DNA of 43,803 bases from Spongospora subterranea f. sp. subterranea. Its lineage: Eukaryota > Endomyxa: Phytomyxea > Phytomyxea > Plasmodiophorida. Where the stretch lies: assembly GCA_049724395.1 (NCBI GenBank), contig JAUGWO010000175.1, positions 1 to 43,803 of the forward strand, given 5' to 3'. Below are positions 20,663 to 33,977 of this stretch, piece by piece (position 1 is the first letter of the stretch; each line of letters begins with the position of its first letter). The notes under the pieces were generated by a model. That model saw only the letters and a program-made list of their open reading frames with translations, was not told the DNA's origin and did not search any database. The position numbers and the translations under genes are program-made.

Positions 20663-22175
20663 ACCAGTGGAATTCCAATACCGATGCTTCATTCCAATCT
20701 TTGAAGTCTGCCTTCGTCTCGGCGCCGGTCCTACGCCATTTCGATCCCGAATTGGATATCGTAGTGGAGGCCGATGCATCCGATTTGCCCTGGGCGCTAT
20801 ATTATCTCAACAGCACCCCGATGGCTTACACCCTGTAGCTTATTACTCCCGTAAATTCACTCCTGCCGAGTTGAACTATGAGATTTACGACAAAAGAATT
20901 GTTGTCGATTGTCACGTCGTTCCAGACGTGGCGTCACTATTTGGATGGTGCTCTTTCTCAAATACTGGTATTGAGTGACCATAAGAATCTGGAGTGGTTC
21001 ATGACCACGAAACTCCTGAATCGCCGTCAAGCTCGCTGGTCCTTATTTCTATCTGAATTCGATTTCGTAATTCGTCACCGTGCCGGTTCCCTTTCACAAA
21101 AACCAGATGCTCTATCGCGACGTTCCGATTTCATGTCCAGTCCAGAACTGGTTCATGATCAGCCGGTACTGCCTAGCTCTCGTTTTATTAACGCAATGAC
21201 GCTGTGCCCCCCAATAGTTACAGACGTTGATGTTATTAACCGCCCAATTTCTAATTTCAGTCAGACTCCTATTGAATTGGTCGCCGACCCCGCTCGCCGG
21301 TTATCAATTATCTCCTCTTGTCATGACTCCCTCTTGGCTGGTCACTTTGGTATCAACAAGACGTTTGACTTGATTTCGCGGAAGTTCACATGGCCTGGCA
21401 TGCGTGAGATGGTAAAATCCTTTGTTAAATCATGTGATGTTTGTGGCAAGGTCTAAGGTTCCCCGCCGTAAACCGTCTGGGTTACTTCAGCCACTTCCGA
21501 TTCCTTCCCAACCTTGGACATCTATTTCGATGGATTTCATCGTCAAACTCCCCAAATCTACAGGTTTTGACAGTATCCTAGTGGTTGTTGACCGCTTTAC
21601 CAAAATGGCTCATTTCATCCCTTGCAACGAAACAGTTACCAGTTGTGATCTTGCCAAACTCGTTTTCTCCAACGTTTTTAAATTACACGGCCTTCCCACC
21701 GACATTGTGTCTGACAGAGGGCCCCAATTTGTTGCCCAATTCTGGAAGTATCTCCTGAAGTCCTTACACATACAACGTAATCTGTCCTCCTCGCGTCACC
21801 CGGAATCAGACGGTCAAACCGAGCGAGTGAATCAAGTTCTTGAATCTTACCTTCGCTGTTTTATTAATTTCCGCCAGAGTGACTGGTGTGATCTGTTACC
21901 GATGGCCGAATTTGCATATAATAATTCTTTCCATTCGTCGATCGGTTGTTCACCTTTCTACGCCAATTTTGGTTTTCACGGCCGTCATGATTTTTCTGCA
22001 CCGAGTTCTACTTTATGTCCAAATCCAGCAGTTACCGACTTAATCACCCATCTTCATGAGATCCATAAACGTTTAAAAGCGACTTTACAGACATCCGTGG
22101 CTACAATGAAACGGTTTGCAGATGCCAATAGACGTCCTAGTCCTGAATATGCTGTAGGCGACAAGGTCTGGTTGA
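20663..22175 (+). pseudogene. RNase H and integrase part of chromovirus 2
   Basis: RNase H is recognisable from A-D-A-S-D, SDHKNLEWF and PDALSRR. Integrase is recognisable from GHFGINKT, SCDVCG, MDFIVKLPKS, SDRGPQFVAQFW and HPESDGQTERVNQ. The match to chromovirus sequence stops at D-K-V-W-L near 22175. The chromodomain and 3' LTR are missing from the window. Confidence 0.85.
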
Positions 22176-23100
22176 TTCTTTTTTCACTCAAAATTTTGCC
22201 ATCTATGCAATCTCCGAGCGATATTGATCGCACCTTTGCCCTAAGTTTTGACTACATTATTGATCATATGACACCTTCAGACAATTCTCATGAACTCAGA
22301 TATGGCGAATGGACACTATATCCAAACCAACTGGATCGCCGCATTAAAAGTTATGCACTTCTTTGCTAGCAGAACGTCAGTTGACCCCACGAGGATGACT
22401 CAACGGGGCGATGATGAACGTGGGAATTCCTCCAGAGTTCTCATCTAGTTAAATCAAGTCTATAAAGTATTCTTTCGTCCTTTCGATTATATCGCTAGTC
22501 GTATTAATACATACGACGAACGGCTATACCAGATTGGTAATATGCCTGCATAATTCATAAGACTTGAACTAAATCAGAACTCTGGAAAAATTCTCGTGGG
22601 TTCAACTGACTTCCGCCAACACCACATCAAAGTAAAGAAGAGCTTGACTTTTAAGACGGCGATCTAGTCGGTTGGTTATAACGTCCATTCCCCATACCTG
22701 AATTCTGGGCCTTCATTGCCGTCACTTGTGACTTGCACGTTCTGCAATTATGTGTCCATGTTTTCAATGGCACTTCAACCATGGCCATCAGCAAACCATT
22801 AGTCTAATGTCTTTGGTCAAATATAGACCAGTCGCACCACTTTATCTGCTTTACGGGCAGTAATACAATTCCTGCGTCAATTGGATAAGGCATCCACAAG
22901 TCGTTGGATGCACATTATTGTACTTCTCAACGTCTTCCGTGCCCTCGTCTATGGACTCCAATCGAGACTCTTCTTTTTTGAAATGGTATTCTGATGATGA
23001 CGTGAGCTATCGTATATATCGTGTATCTGATGATTAGATAGTTGGACATGATCAAGTTTGGAAAGTATTCGACGATTTGGAGTACGATCATATTCAACTA
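22176..23100. other. Junk region with an inverted duplication
   Basis: Beyond the truncated chromovirus, the plus strand encodes a short tail reading YGEWTLYPNQLDRRIKSYAL and ending at 22369. The minus strand near 22650-22710 encodes a diverged version of the same words. No complete gene is visible. Confidence 0.4.
22275..22727. repeat. Imperfect inverted duplication, arms about 170-185 bp
   Basis: Arm 22275-22460 and arm 22561-22727 are reverse complements with mismatches and indels. Shared anchors are GTCAGTTG...CCCACGAG and CCAGAGTTCT. Both arms encode, in opposite directions, the same short peptide words (RYGEWTL...P). Two copies of one unknown coding end therefore lie tail to tail around a 100-bp centre. 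Confidence 0.6.
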
Positions 23101-23560
23101 AACTTTGGTGCAAAGTTTGCTCGACAAATTTGCTCAATATGATAATATTGGTGGCCAAACTGTATTCTTGGAATATTTGTTCAGAGAGGGTAATTGTGAT
23201 TGGACTTCCAGGGATGTGCTTGTTGTGATTCAGAGGCTTCATAGACTACATTCCATGTCCAAAGTGCATGATGATATTAATGAAGGTCAGTCGTCTTCTC
23301 GACGCTGGCTACATCAATGATTTTGATTTTTCTTCGCCCCGTTGAAGAAGGTTCTGTGTTGGCAGTTTCAATTCCCTAATCTCGGAGCCACATGCTCATG
23401 CTCGTCCCAGTTTTCCAATGAAACCTGAGCATGATTGTTTTGCGCTCGCTGAAGTGCTTCGAGATCATGGCGTTTGTGCAACAATTTGCGAGTTGGTAAA
23501 GGAATGTAATTTGATACTCGTCATTGATGAGTTATCCGATAATGGAGGAAGATGGTCATA
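22951..23560 (+). pseudogene. Unrecognised coding-like remnants
   Basis: Several plus-strand frames look protein-like: SDDDVSYRIYRVSDD (about 22980), VWKVFDDLEYDHIQLNF (about 23060), GGQTVFLEYLFREGNCDW within 23105-23320, and FALAEVLRDHGVCATICELV (about 23440). I do not recognise a family. They may be exons or pieces of one decayed gene. Confidence 0.25.
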
Positions 23561-23667
23561 ACGATTGCGTTATTGAGATATAAAGGTATGTATGGCCGCC
23601 ACGAATTACCCTTCAACCAATCAAGGTAAACGAGTAATGTTATTGTAGACGTACAGTGCGTCTTAAC

Positions 23668-24071
23668 TGAGAAAACGCAAATCTCAAGGTCCTGTGGTAT
23701 TGATACTGTGGAGCCTGGATTATCATTCAAACGTGGCTCGGTCAGGAACCAGATAAGGGGTGCGCATTCAGCATTCATCACCCATATTTAGTATGATGAA
23801 TTTAATGGAGTTTTCTTCCAACTTTGCAATTCCCTGACCGGCGATGAAAATTGCAATCGGTATGGTACTCACACAATACGAAAGACTGCCTATTTATACG
23901 CTAATTGGGGCGGTGGCGACCTCGACCATATTCGACAAGATGTGCGACACAAGACGATGAAGAATGTTCAGCTCTACTACCGTGATTCGGCAGCCCTCTT
24001 GGCGCCATGAAGTCACGTGCTGTCTTTAGCACCACCATGGCAATCTATTGTAGAGAATTTACAAGGTGCAC
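23668..24071 (+). mobile_element. Crypton-type tyrosine recombinase transposon, copy A (3' part)
   Basis: The 23861-24010 frame ends in the catalytic C terminus of a tyrosine recombinase. The box II H-x-x-R is in YGTHTIRKTAYLYANWGGG, followed by RHKTMKNVQLYYRD with the candidate nucleophile Tyr, and TGA at 24008-24010. Similarity to copy B begins at about 23668 (words KRKSQGPVVLILW), so box I and the N terminus are gone. At least one stop and one frame change separate the 23.68-kb and 23.86-kb parts. Cryptons insert and excise by site-specific recombination without a DDE transposase. Confidence 0.7.
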
Positions 24072-24536
24072 GAAGTGTTGCAGTCGAGGGTAGTCATCGG
24101 TCAAGGTTGCAAATGTTTAACAGTCTTGGCCTCGTCGTATGTGTCGTATGTCCTGCGAGTAGAAATCAGGTTTACTGCCTTGTTTCAACTCGTTTAAATT
24201 GGCAGAGCGGGATATTCCCAACAGAAGCGCTTTCTTGTGCACCTTGTAAATTCTCTACAATAGATTGCCATGGTGGTGCTAAAGACAGCACGTGACTTCA
24301 TGGCGCCAAGAGGGCTGCCGAATCACGGTAGTAGAGCTGAACATTCTTCATCGTCTTGTGTCGCACATCTTGTCGAATATGGTCGAGGTCGCCACCGCCC
24401 CAATTAGCGTATAAATAGGCAGTCTTTCGTATTGTGTGAGTACCATACCGATTGCGATTTTCATCGCCGGTCAGGGAATTGCAAATTTGGAAGAAAACTG
24501 CATTAAATTCGTCATACTAAATATGGGTGATGAATG
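23768..24536. repeat. Near-perfect inverted duplication, arms about 300 bp
   Basis: Arm 23768-24071 and arm 24238-24536 are reverse complements with only a handful of mismatches by eye, around about 166 bp of unique sequence. Weaker similarity extends outward to about 23668 and about 24720. The arms carry the ends of two Crypton copies facing each other. Confidence 0.85.
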
Positions 24537-25379
24537 CGTCGAGCGAGACAGACTCCATATCCATTCGGTCAATGACGAACCGAAAAGAACCCTTTTCTGG
24601 TTCCTGACAGAGCCTCGTAGAGGAAAAGCGCTTGCGCAGGACACAGAATTGGATGCGAATTCAGGCGCCACAGTATCAATACCACAGGACCTTGAGATTT
24701 GCGCTTTCTCAAATTTACCGCAAACCTTGGCAACGAGCTGATCAACTCGGCCAAGCTCATCAAGCGCCGTCAGATTTAATAAAATGTCTTCAATAAGAAG
24801 TGTCTCCATCTCTTCCGAGCGCTAGAACAGATGAACGCCGATCAGGATCATCACCCACATCTGATAATCATATAATGAACCACTGGATACAAGTCGCTGG
24901 CGTATCGCGATCAACTTGTTTATCATCAACGCAAAGTTTCCTTTCGCCTGGTAGCAAATGCTATCGCGATTAGAAGATTTGTTTGTGTTCTGGACAGTCG
25001 ATGGATCGCCAGTTCTCCATAACCTGGGTTTCCCCAAGCGATGAAAACACCCATTCGTGCTGGAACCATCTTAGTGATAGACATCCCAACAAGTTTGGCA
25101 GGATTCGGAGTACTACCCTTGCTGTTCTCGTGCCGCATGCAGCACTGACACCGCGCTGATTGATTGGCCAATATTATCAGGATCCTTCCATCCTCCTTGG
25201 CATGCAATTACATCGACCTCGCGATCCAGAACGATTTCGTCGTGTTCATCGACAAGAGCCGAGCCAGCTTCTCCCCTGTTAAATCTAATGAAGTTAGAAA
25301 GTGTTGACGCACAAAATGAGGGGCAAAAATGATCGGGAGCGTCTTGTTGTAATAAACAACAATCCTTCATAATCGCCAA
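24238..25379 (-). mobile_element. Crypton-type tyrosine recombinase transposon, copy B
   Basis: Read on the minus strand, the remains of one recombinase run from about 25379 to 24291. They are an N-terminal part (GKGNFALMINKL-like QAKGNFALMINKLIAIRQRL), a box I region MWVMILIGVHLF followed by R-S-E-E-M (about 24860-24810, with a stop TAG between F and R), the stretch VVLILWRLNSHPILCPAQALF (about 24680-24620), and the same box II and Tyr region as copy A (about 24445-24291). At least three frame changes or stops interrupt it. It is longer than copy A and includes box I. Confidence 0.65.
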
Positions 25380-25417
25380 TCATGCAACAGAAGTAATGCA
25401 ACCCTCGATAATGCTTC

Positions 25418-25624
25418 TTGTATGCCGCTGTAGTATTTAACGACATCGGTCGACTGCCCGGTCAGAGGTTGGCAGCTACCGGCAGACAATCGCAGCTGCG
25501 ATTACGTTCGATCCATTCCGATCCTTGCATCAATCAGCCATTTACTCGGGATGTGATTCTTCTGGAGATTCCTCTCTTTCTGAACTGCGATGATGTCAGC
25601 GTCCTAGTTTATCACATCAGGTGA
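25418..25624 (+). CDS. Short hypothetical ORF
   Basis: A 68-codon open frame with no recognised motif (LEIPLFLNCDDVSVLVYH near its end). It lies between the Crypton copy and the host gene block. It overlaps, at its 3' end, the stop of the minus-strand frame described next, so only one of the two is likely to be real. Confidence 0.15.
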   Translation: MYAAVVFNDIGRLPGQRLAATGRQSQLRLRSIHSDPCINQPFTRDVILLEIPLFLNCDDVSVLVYHIR

Positions 25625-25800
25625 GCTGCTCAAATTCATGTTCAGTGATGATTCTTAGAAGCAGAGAATAGGCTTTTAATTCCAAGGCGGATGGATTGAC
25701 AGCAAACTGAAGGTCAAATGACGCGCCAACATCCCAAGGCACTTCTAATCCAATTACCTTATGCACATGTTCGGTGATCTCATCATACTTATGAGGGCGC
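25622..25800 (-). CDS. Unrecognised minus-strand exon-like ORF
   Basis: The minus strand reads YDEITEHVHKVIGLEVPWD, then SFDLQFAVNPSALELKAYSL, and stops near 25622. Composition and helix-like spacing look protein-coding, and the upstream end has an AG acceptor-like GTTTAG at about 25800, so it could be a last exon. I do not recognise the family. Confidence 0.3.
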
Positions 25801-26012
25801 TAAACGTGGTCCACTACAGATATCGTCATCAATCATGGGTTGAATCCCACGATGATGGCCAAGTGTCATGGAGTGATGGCTGAACTTAATCCCCCACGGG
25901 TAACGGAGGCCCCGCCAAGTCATTACCGGACGGGGGACCCCCAATACCGGTAGCGCCAGGCAGGCAGGTTGGCCAGCTGTTCCTGACCTCTGGCGGGTCA
26001 ATTAACGGGATC

Positions 26013-28220
<2,208 letters not shown>

Positions 28221-28363
28221 TCGTTCCCGTCTTCGCTTTTCTTCAACTCCTCATAGTTTCGATCATAATGGTAATATCGCGATCGACCCGTACATCAGGT
28301 CTGCCAAAAATCAAACCACCCTGGCCATTGTTGTGCACTTAATCCTCTTCGCCACCGCCGTCA

Positions 28364-29779
28364 ATGTATAAACCAATATCCGAATCTACTGGTAAATATG
28401 ACGCCTTGCAGTCCGAAATGAACGGGATCTGTCGTCACCTCAATAATGAATTAGCCAACGATCCTATCGCCATCCCCTATCTTCCTGTCGCCATCAACTC
28501 ATTGGACCTTCTCGATAAAGTCTCCGATGGTGTTTTACATTGCTCGTTCATGAGGTCGGTATCGCCCTATTCCATACCATTGTCCAAGATTGTAACCAAG
28601 GAATCCAAGAAACGCGACCTAAATCCGTTCGAGATCCGAGCGAATCATCGGCTGTATATCGATGCAGCAATAGAATTAGGGCTAATCGTGGTGAATATTG
28701 ACGAGAGCGATCTAATGAACGGTAGACAGCATTGCTCATTAGTGATGGGATTATTATGGCAGCTATTGGATTACCAATTGAGCAGTCGAACCCGATTATT
28801 ACACGACAAGTCGCGGTCCGATAAAGGTGGGGATGTTGTGGATAAGGGTGATCATGGCGATATGGTGTTAGGATGGATGAACAGGACCCTTTCCAGCTCC
28901 CCTTACCCAATGACCGTCTATAATCTCTCTACCGATCTCTGTGATTGTCGCGCCTATATATCCATATTACATGTTATCGCCCCATCCCATATCAAGGTCG
29001 TCTCCCCAGACCAGATATCGCCATTGGTGGACAGGGCGGCCTATGTCCTGGCTGTGTGTAAGGAGATGGGGATCAGCCCGATATTGGATGTGCAGGACAT
29101 TATAACGGGGAACGGGCCCTTGAACCTGGCCTTCATTCTGACCATGATTGGGTATTGTTTGAGGCCGGCCATATCCCATCATGCCACTGCCACAGCCAAG
29201 ACAGTCTCAGGACAAGCGCAGCGCCATTCCATTACTCCATTGCCAGGACTGTCGTTGGACCCAAGACCAGCAGTAGACCCAGCATATGAAGGGCAGGTGG
29301 TCCATGTCCATATCCATCTCCACCCGGCTTATAGGACCTTGTCCTCGTCCTCGTTATCCTCTGCACCACATAAGGCGCCCTCCTCAATCGTATCTGGGGG
29401 CGATCATGAGCAGCACCGCCCCATTCGGCTCTCAAGCCCGTCCTTATCCACATCGACTCAACTCCATAGTCCCTCCCTCGTATCTGTGTATGGCCCATCA
29501 AAGATATCCCCATATTCGGCAATATCTGTTGATGATCATCGATCGGATCATGAGGGATTTATTGATTGGTTAATGAGGATGACACATGTAAATCTATCAG
29601 TATTATCAGACGGGAAACAGAATGGGCCAACAATCGAGTTGGTATCATCTAGTGATAGGAGCATATCGCCATGGGCATCATGGCGACACGCTGGCGATGT
29701 TGCATCATGGACTGGGGACATAGTGCCAGGCTATGAGGCAATTGGGTTCAAGGTATTATCTCCATCTGGATATGATCAC
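28364..29779 (+). CDS. Fimbrin-like tandem calponin-homology protein
   Basis: Two CH domains match the first actin-binding module of fimbrin/plastin. CH1 is at about residues 18-145 (LLDKVSDGVLHCSF, LNPFEIRANHRLYIDAA, VVNIDESDLMNG, LVMGLLWQLL). CH2 is at about 160-270 (MVLGWMNRTL, NLSTDLCDCRAYISILHVIAP, GPLNLAFILTMIG). Fimbrin normally has EF hands and four CH domains and bundles actin. Here CH3-CH4 are not recognisable; a Ser/His/Pro-rich region follows, with FIDWLMRM at about 29560 as the only faint CH-like hint. Just upstream, in another frame (about 28255-28290), SFDHNGNIAID resembles a degenerate EF loop, so an N-terminal exon may be missing. The frame continues without a stop into a mitochondrial carrier (next entry). 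Confidence 0.7.
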
Positions 29780-30771
29780 ATGAAAGAGATAAGGGATGAT
29801 GATGGTCCGACACTTCCCCTCCTATTCGGGATGATCAGCTCAGGGATATCGAGGACGTTAGTTGCGCCATTGGAGACAATACAGATACTGAGACAGGTTA
29901 ATGGAGCTCAAGACCAACCCTCGACCAGCTCTATTATCAACAAGTACAAGATGTGTTTACTGAGAGGCCATACCGCTAATTTGTGTCAGTTCCACATCAT
30001 TCGTTCATGACCTGTCTTTAACCCGTCTACAGATCGATTAGCACCATACTCCTTTATTCAGTTTGCCCTGTTTAATTACGATAGCCCAAATAGGAACTCG
30101 ATATCCAACATGATGATGGCGACATTATCCGCTACATTGGCATTATATCCTCTGGATGTTGCCCAGACAATAATGGCCTGCCAGCCTGTTCCGGTTCCCG
30201 GGCACACCTCAGTCAGGAGCCGGTCAATGACAGTCAGAAGGGCACTGTGGGGTTCTGTTACACGTCATGGATTGATACCTGGTCTATATAGGGGACTTAC
30301 CCCTAATATTATCGTAATGTTCCATATCATAATGCAGATTCACAAAGTTGTTTAAAGTCAATATCAGTTGTTATGTCCTGGTGTTTTCTGTTTGAGCGAA
30401 TTGATGTGATTTAACCGCTATCTGCTGTTCAGGGAGCCGCTTCTTTCATTTCTGTCTACAGTACCGTCCATGACCAACATCTGTTGCCCACCAAAAGCTA
30501 TCACCTCTCTGGTCTGGGCTCCTTCCTTGCCGCCATGGTCGTCACCTACCCAGCCAGGACCATCGCCAGACAGATGCAAGCAGACCTGGTCGGCAGGCGT
30601 GTCCTGCAACCATCAGCGGATGGCGCTATCGGGACCGCAATCAGGGCGATCACCCTCCATGGTATCCAGTCGTTATATAGCGGTATGATACCGGCCCTGG
30701 TCAAACTCGTGCCGACATATGGATCTGCCGTCCTAATNNATATTATGACTGGTCATTCTCCCCCATTATGA
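29780..30771 (+). CDS. Mitochondrial carrier (SLC25) family protein
   Basis: Inner-membrane transporter built of three repeats. Repeat 1: LFGMISSGISRTLVAPLETIQILRQ; repeat 2: MMMATLSATLALYPLDVAQTIM; repeat 3: GSFLAAMVVTYPARTIARQMQ. Short stretches after each repeat (LLRGHTANL, GLYRGLTPNII, SLYSGMIPALVKL) are also typical. Introns are likely at about 29982-30031 (giving ...NLYRLAPYSFIQF) and about 30312-30431 (PNII joined to GAASFISVYS). I chose the ATG at 29780 because MKEIRDDDGPTLPLLFG is a normal carrier start, but the frame is open upstream through the CH protein. Two N bases at 30738-30739 disturb the end; the duplicate at 40.7 kb suggests a few bases are missing there. Substrate unknown. 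Confidence 0.75.
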
Positions 30772-31989
30772 TATTCACATCACAACTGTGCTGTTTATTA
30801 CCCCCTTTGGCATTATAATATATGTGTATGAACTTGATATAAACCAATGTCTCCCATCCTTCTACAAACGTTGGTTGAAATGGCTATTTACATTTACATT
30901 CACACTTTGAACCATGATGGGACTCCCGCTTTCGAGCGCGACTTCCGCGAAGGCACAGGGGTCTTCTCTTGAGATGGTGCAGCCTTGTCAGTAGGTTCAG
31001 ACCGATCGTCCTGAACTTGCAGCCTGTGAACGTCCGTTTTGCCGGTTTGAGCGTCTTTGGCTTCCCGGATCGTGATCCAAGCACTCTCTGAAGACCAATA
31101 GCCCCACGTCTACAACGACGATACTGTTGAGCTTTCGCGTTTTAGCCGGTCCAGTAAGCCGATGGATAATATCAAATACTTGTCAATATAGGCAATTTGA
31201 GTGCACCGAAGACCCACCACAGATATTTTGTTCATTGATTTCATCAAATTCTACAAATCTGTGAAAAAGTCATGTTTGGACAGCGGGAGTAGGTGGTAAC
31301 TAGAACCTGAGTTTATTCTTTCGTTGTAAATAGTCAGACTCATTAAGCTGAGGAACACTCCTATTCAAAATTGTTCATTAGAGACTCCCGGCTGTGGCGA
31401 TTCATGTATTGCTGTTGATCATTAAAATTAAAGTTGATGTGGTTTGCTGGGAAACCGATCTGGTATTCTCAATTCCGCTCGGAACCACGACACAATCCCA
31501 GCTCTGTGTGAATGATGAATGTTTTTCATTTGCCAGTGATTTAATCTCAGTATCTTGACACGCTATCGGTGAGGCTGTAAGCACAGAAGATTTCCGAGCA
31601 TCACATATTTTCCCAGAAAAGTATCTGCGTTATCGATAAACAATTTTACCGGAACCTAATATTCCTCGGAGGCCACCGAATAACACTTAAGAGACTTTTC
31701 ACGATTTCATACAGATACATTAGCGACTCCGGCTCAGCAAGATACAATAATTTGTTTTATAAGCATTCTCATGATAAGGGCCGAACCCCGAAATAAGACT
31801 CCAAAGGCCCAATCTTTGACGAGAAAAACTGGGTCTTTTCACAAAAACTGATCCAAACCCGGGCAGACAGGGGCCTTATCACAAAACCTGGCTCGGCCAG
31901 TTTGTGCTGGGAGCTCTATCGACTAACCTCAGTCGTCAAACAGAATTCTACCCGACTCCAAAATCCAGTTTTTCCTCAAATCCCAGCTC
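30772..31989. other. Intergenic stretch, nothing recognised
   Basis: Only short frames without motifs are present (for example a basic minus-strand frame at 30884-31084). The sequence is of average composition with no repeats I could pair inside the window. Confidence 0.4.
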
Positions 31990-31994
31990 ACCCT

Positions 31995-32147
31995 TGAGAC
32001 GGATCAGACCCATCTGTTGTCTGGAGTTTTCAGTTCTGACACAAACCTTGTTATCCACCGATCTAATCGTGTGTGTGTGTTGACAACCCGAGTCCAATCT
32101 CGTAATTCGTGAGACGCCAACACAGTTTAGTCTGCCGAACCGGCACA
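31995..32147 (+). repeat. 5' LTR of element 4
   Basis: It shares TGTTGTC, GTTATCCACC, GTGTGTGTTGACAACCCGAG and GAACCGGCACA with the LTR at 34537-34681, and most of these with the partial copy at 40453-40582. Confidence 0.8.
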
Positions 32148-33977
32148 TATCGCTATTCCAACCTTCCGTGGTATTCTGGTCAAAATAATCTTTAGCCAAC
32201 CGAGGGTGCAATGAATCCAGTCGAGTTCAACATCATATCGGCCCTGTCCCTCAAGGACGTTGACTTACCAAGTTCTCACCATTTTCTACGTCATTGGCAC
32301 ACTTACAGTGACGCCATCGAGAATCTAAACTCTATATGAGATCCGTTAACATCCAGAGCTGTCACTGCTCAGAAGTTTCGACATGTTATTGACCACGATC
32401 TTCCTGTTTACTCACCGTTATCAAGACCATCCTCCTCTCGGCAATCAGATATGTCTAGCCGCGACCGATCTGAGTCAGTTCCAGCCAGGTCGCACAACCA
32501 TCGTTGTTTCCAGGTACCGACGGAAACTCAGTCAACTCAACCTTTAGTGGAACTTGAGTTAAATCGCCCAGAGTCGGATATTTGAACAATCGACGACGAA
32601 GACTTGTACAAGTTCATGAATGATCGTGTCAAGCAAGATTCCGTTGCTAATGTCGACGTTTGAACCATGTTCGACACCCTTCGGTTCAATCCACACCCTG
32701 ATCATGGACGATGCGGATCGGATTTGATTATGCAGTCTCTGGCAGAATCATCAGTGAATCTGGGATGACGAAACTATTCCATAAAGAGTCATCTCTTGTT
32801 GAGCTACAGATCAAGGCAATGTTAACAGGTTTATATCGATCCATTCTGCGGCAAGATCTCCAGCGTCACCTCTTAACAACTGCCATTTCCGACAGAAGTG
32901 ATATGACCAGATTCTACCAAATCTTGAAATAATCAATCGAGATGTTTATCAGATTCAATATCGCCAGAATCATCTGCAAGGAAACAACAATTTCCGCCAG
33001 GATGTCTGTAAGGGAGACTCATTTCCAATGGAGGTGCTACACAGGAGCAGAAATATAACACTGTTGTGGCGTTGTGTTTATATTGTGGAAGTCCTCACAA
33101 TGTTAGAAGATGTCGTAAGTTGGCTTCAGAACAAGCTCAAAGCTCTTACGCGAAGCAGCCTCAAGGACAACGTTAAGAAACCCAATGTGAATTTCAATTC
33201 TTAGTGGCCGATCAGCAGCGAAGAGATCGTGATCGTTCACCACCCAAAACTATTGTTGAGCCTTCTCAGACGCGTTCTGGGCGGCCATTTTCGAAAAGTG
33301 CAATCAACAAGCCTCACGAGCAGATATAGATGTCTAAAATCAATCGTGTCAGGTTCGACAATGAGGAGGATTATCTTTATGAGCATGTAGATGGAATCGA
33401 TGATAATTCAGGTCGTACCAATCGAATTCATGCTGCCCACCAGACTATCCATGAAATTCCCACTGAATGTCGACCTCCAAAGGTTCATTGCGTTCCCGAA
33501 TCCCCAAAGGAAACACCGATTGTTCTGCAATTCACTCCAGTGCCGAAAAGCTAATAAGATCATTTGAATTATCTGTCGGAGATACCAAGTTCACGTTTTC
33601 AACCGCAATCGATATCGGTGATGATTTTACTGTCACAGGAAACAACACGTGGCAGGTTCTACAAACAGAAGATCCAGATATTCGATCAGGGGTCATTGGG
33701 CGACGGTTTCTCAATTGATTCGCATTTTCTTGTATTGGTGGACATAATAATTGCTACATTTACTGAAATCGTCATCGTCAGATGACATTGGGTGCACGTG
33801 TTCGACGATGATATTCCCGATGTGCTACTAGGCCGACCGTTGCTATTTTGAATTGGCAATTAGATGTGGAAAAACAGTTGTGTGATTTAGGCCAACGTTT
33901 TTGAAACCATCGACCAACCGTCAGATCTAGAACATCAACTCGAAAAGAAGCTAATTGTCGATGAAGATACTTTTCCT

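Larger units (their letters stand above)
12680..22175 (+). mobile_element. Ty3/gypsy chromovirus 2, split by a nested element
   Basis: The left part (to 15255) holds the end of a 5' LTR, a primer-binding site, gag, protease and RT. The right part (from 20663) holds RNase H and integrase. The gap is a complete younger gypsy element with an ACCA duplication at its ends. Sequence stops resembling the element at about 22175, before any chromodomain or 3' LTR. The 5' LTR start cannot be fixed without a partner. The wording is close to chromovirus 1 but clearly distinct. It is broken by the insertion, by loss of its 3' end and by a few further changes, and it is older than its guest. Confidence 0.85.

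Noticed and set aside
24405-24425. TATAAATA box followed by an open frame at 24436-24741
   Set aside because: The same bases read, on the minus strand, as the conserved recombinase stretch AYLYANW. The open frame is the antisense shadow of the Crypton coding region.
29232-29522. Minus-strand open frames across the CH/carrier region
   Set aside because: The plus strand encodes recognisable domains; the minus frames show no motif and mirror the codon pattern.
32127-32147. LTR end of element 4 placed at AACACA (32124)
   Set aside because: Similarity between the two LTRs continues to CCGGCACA, and only that end gives the matching ACCCT flanks.
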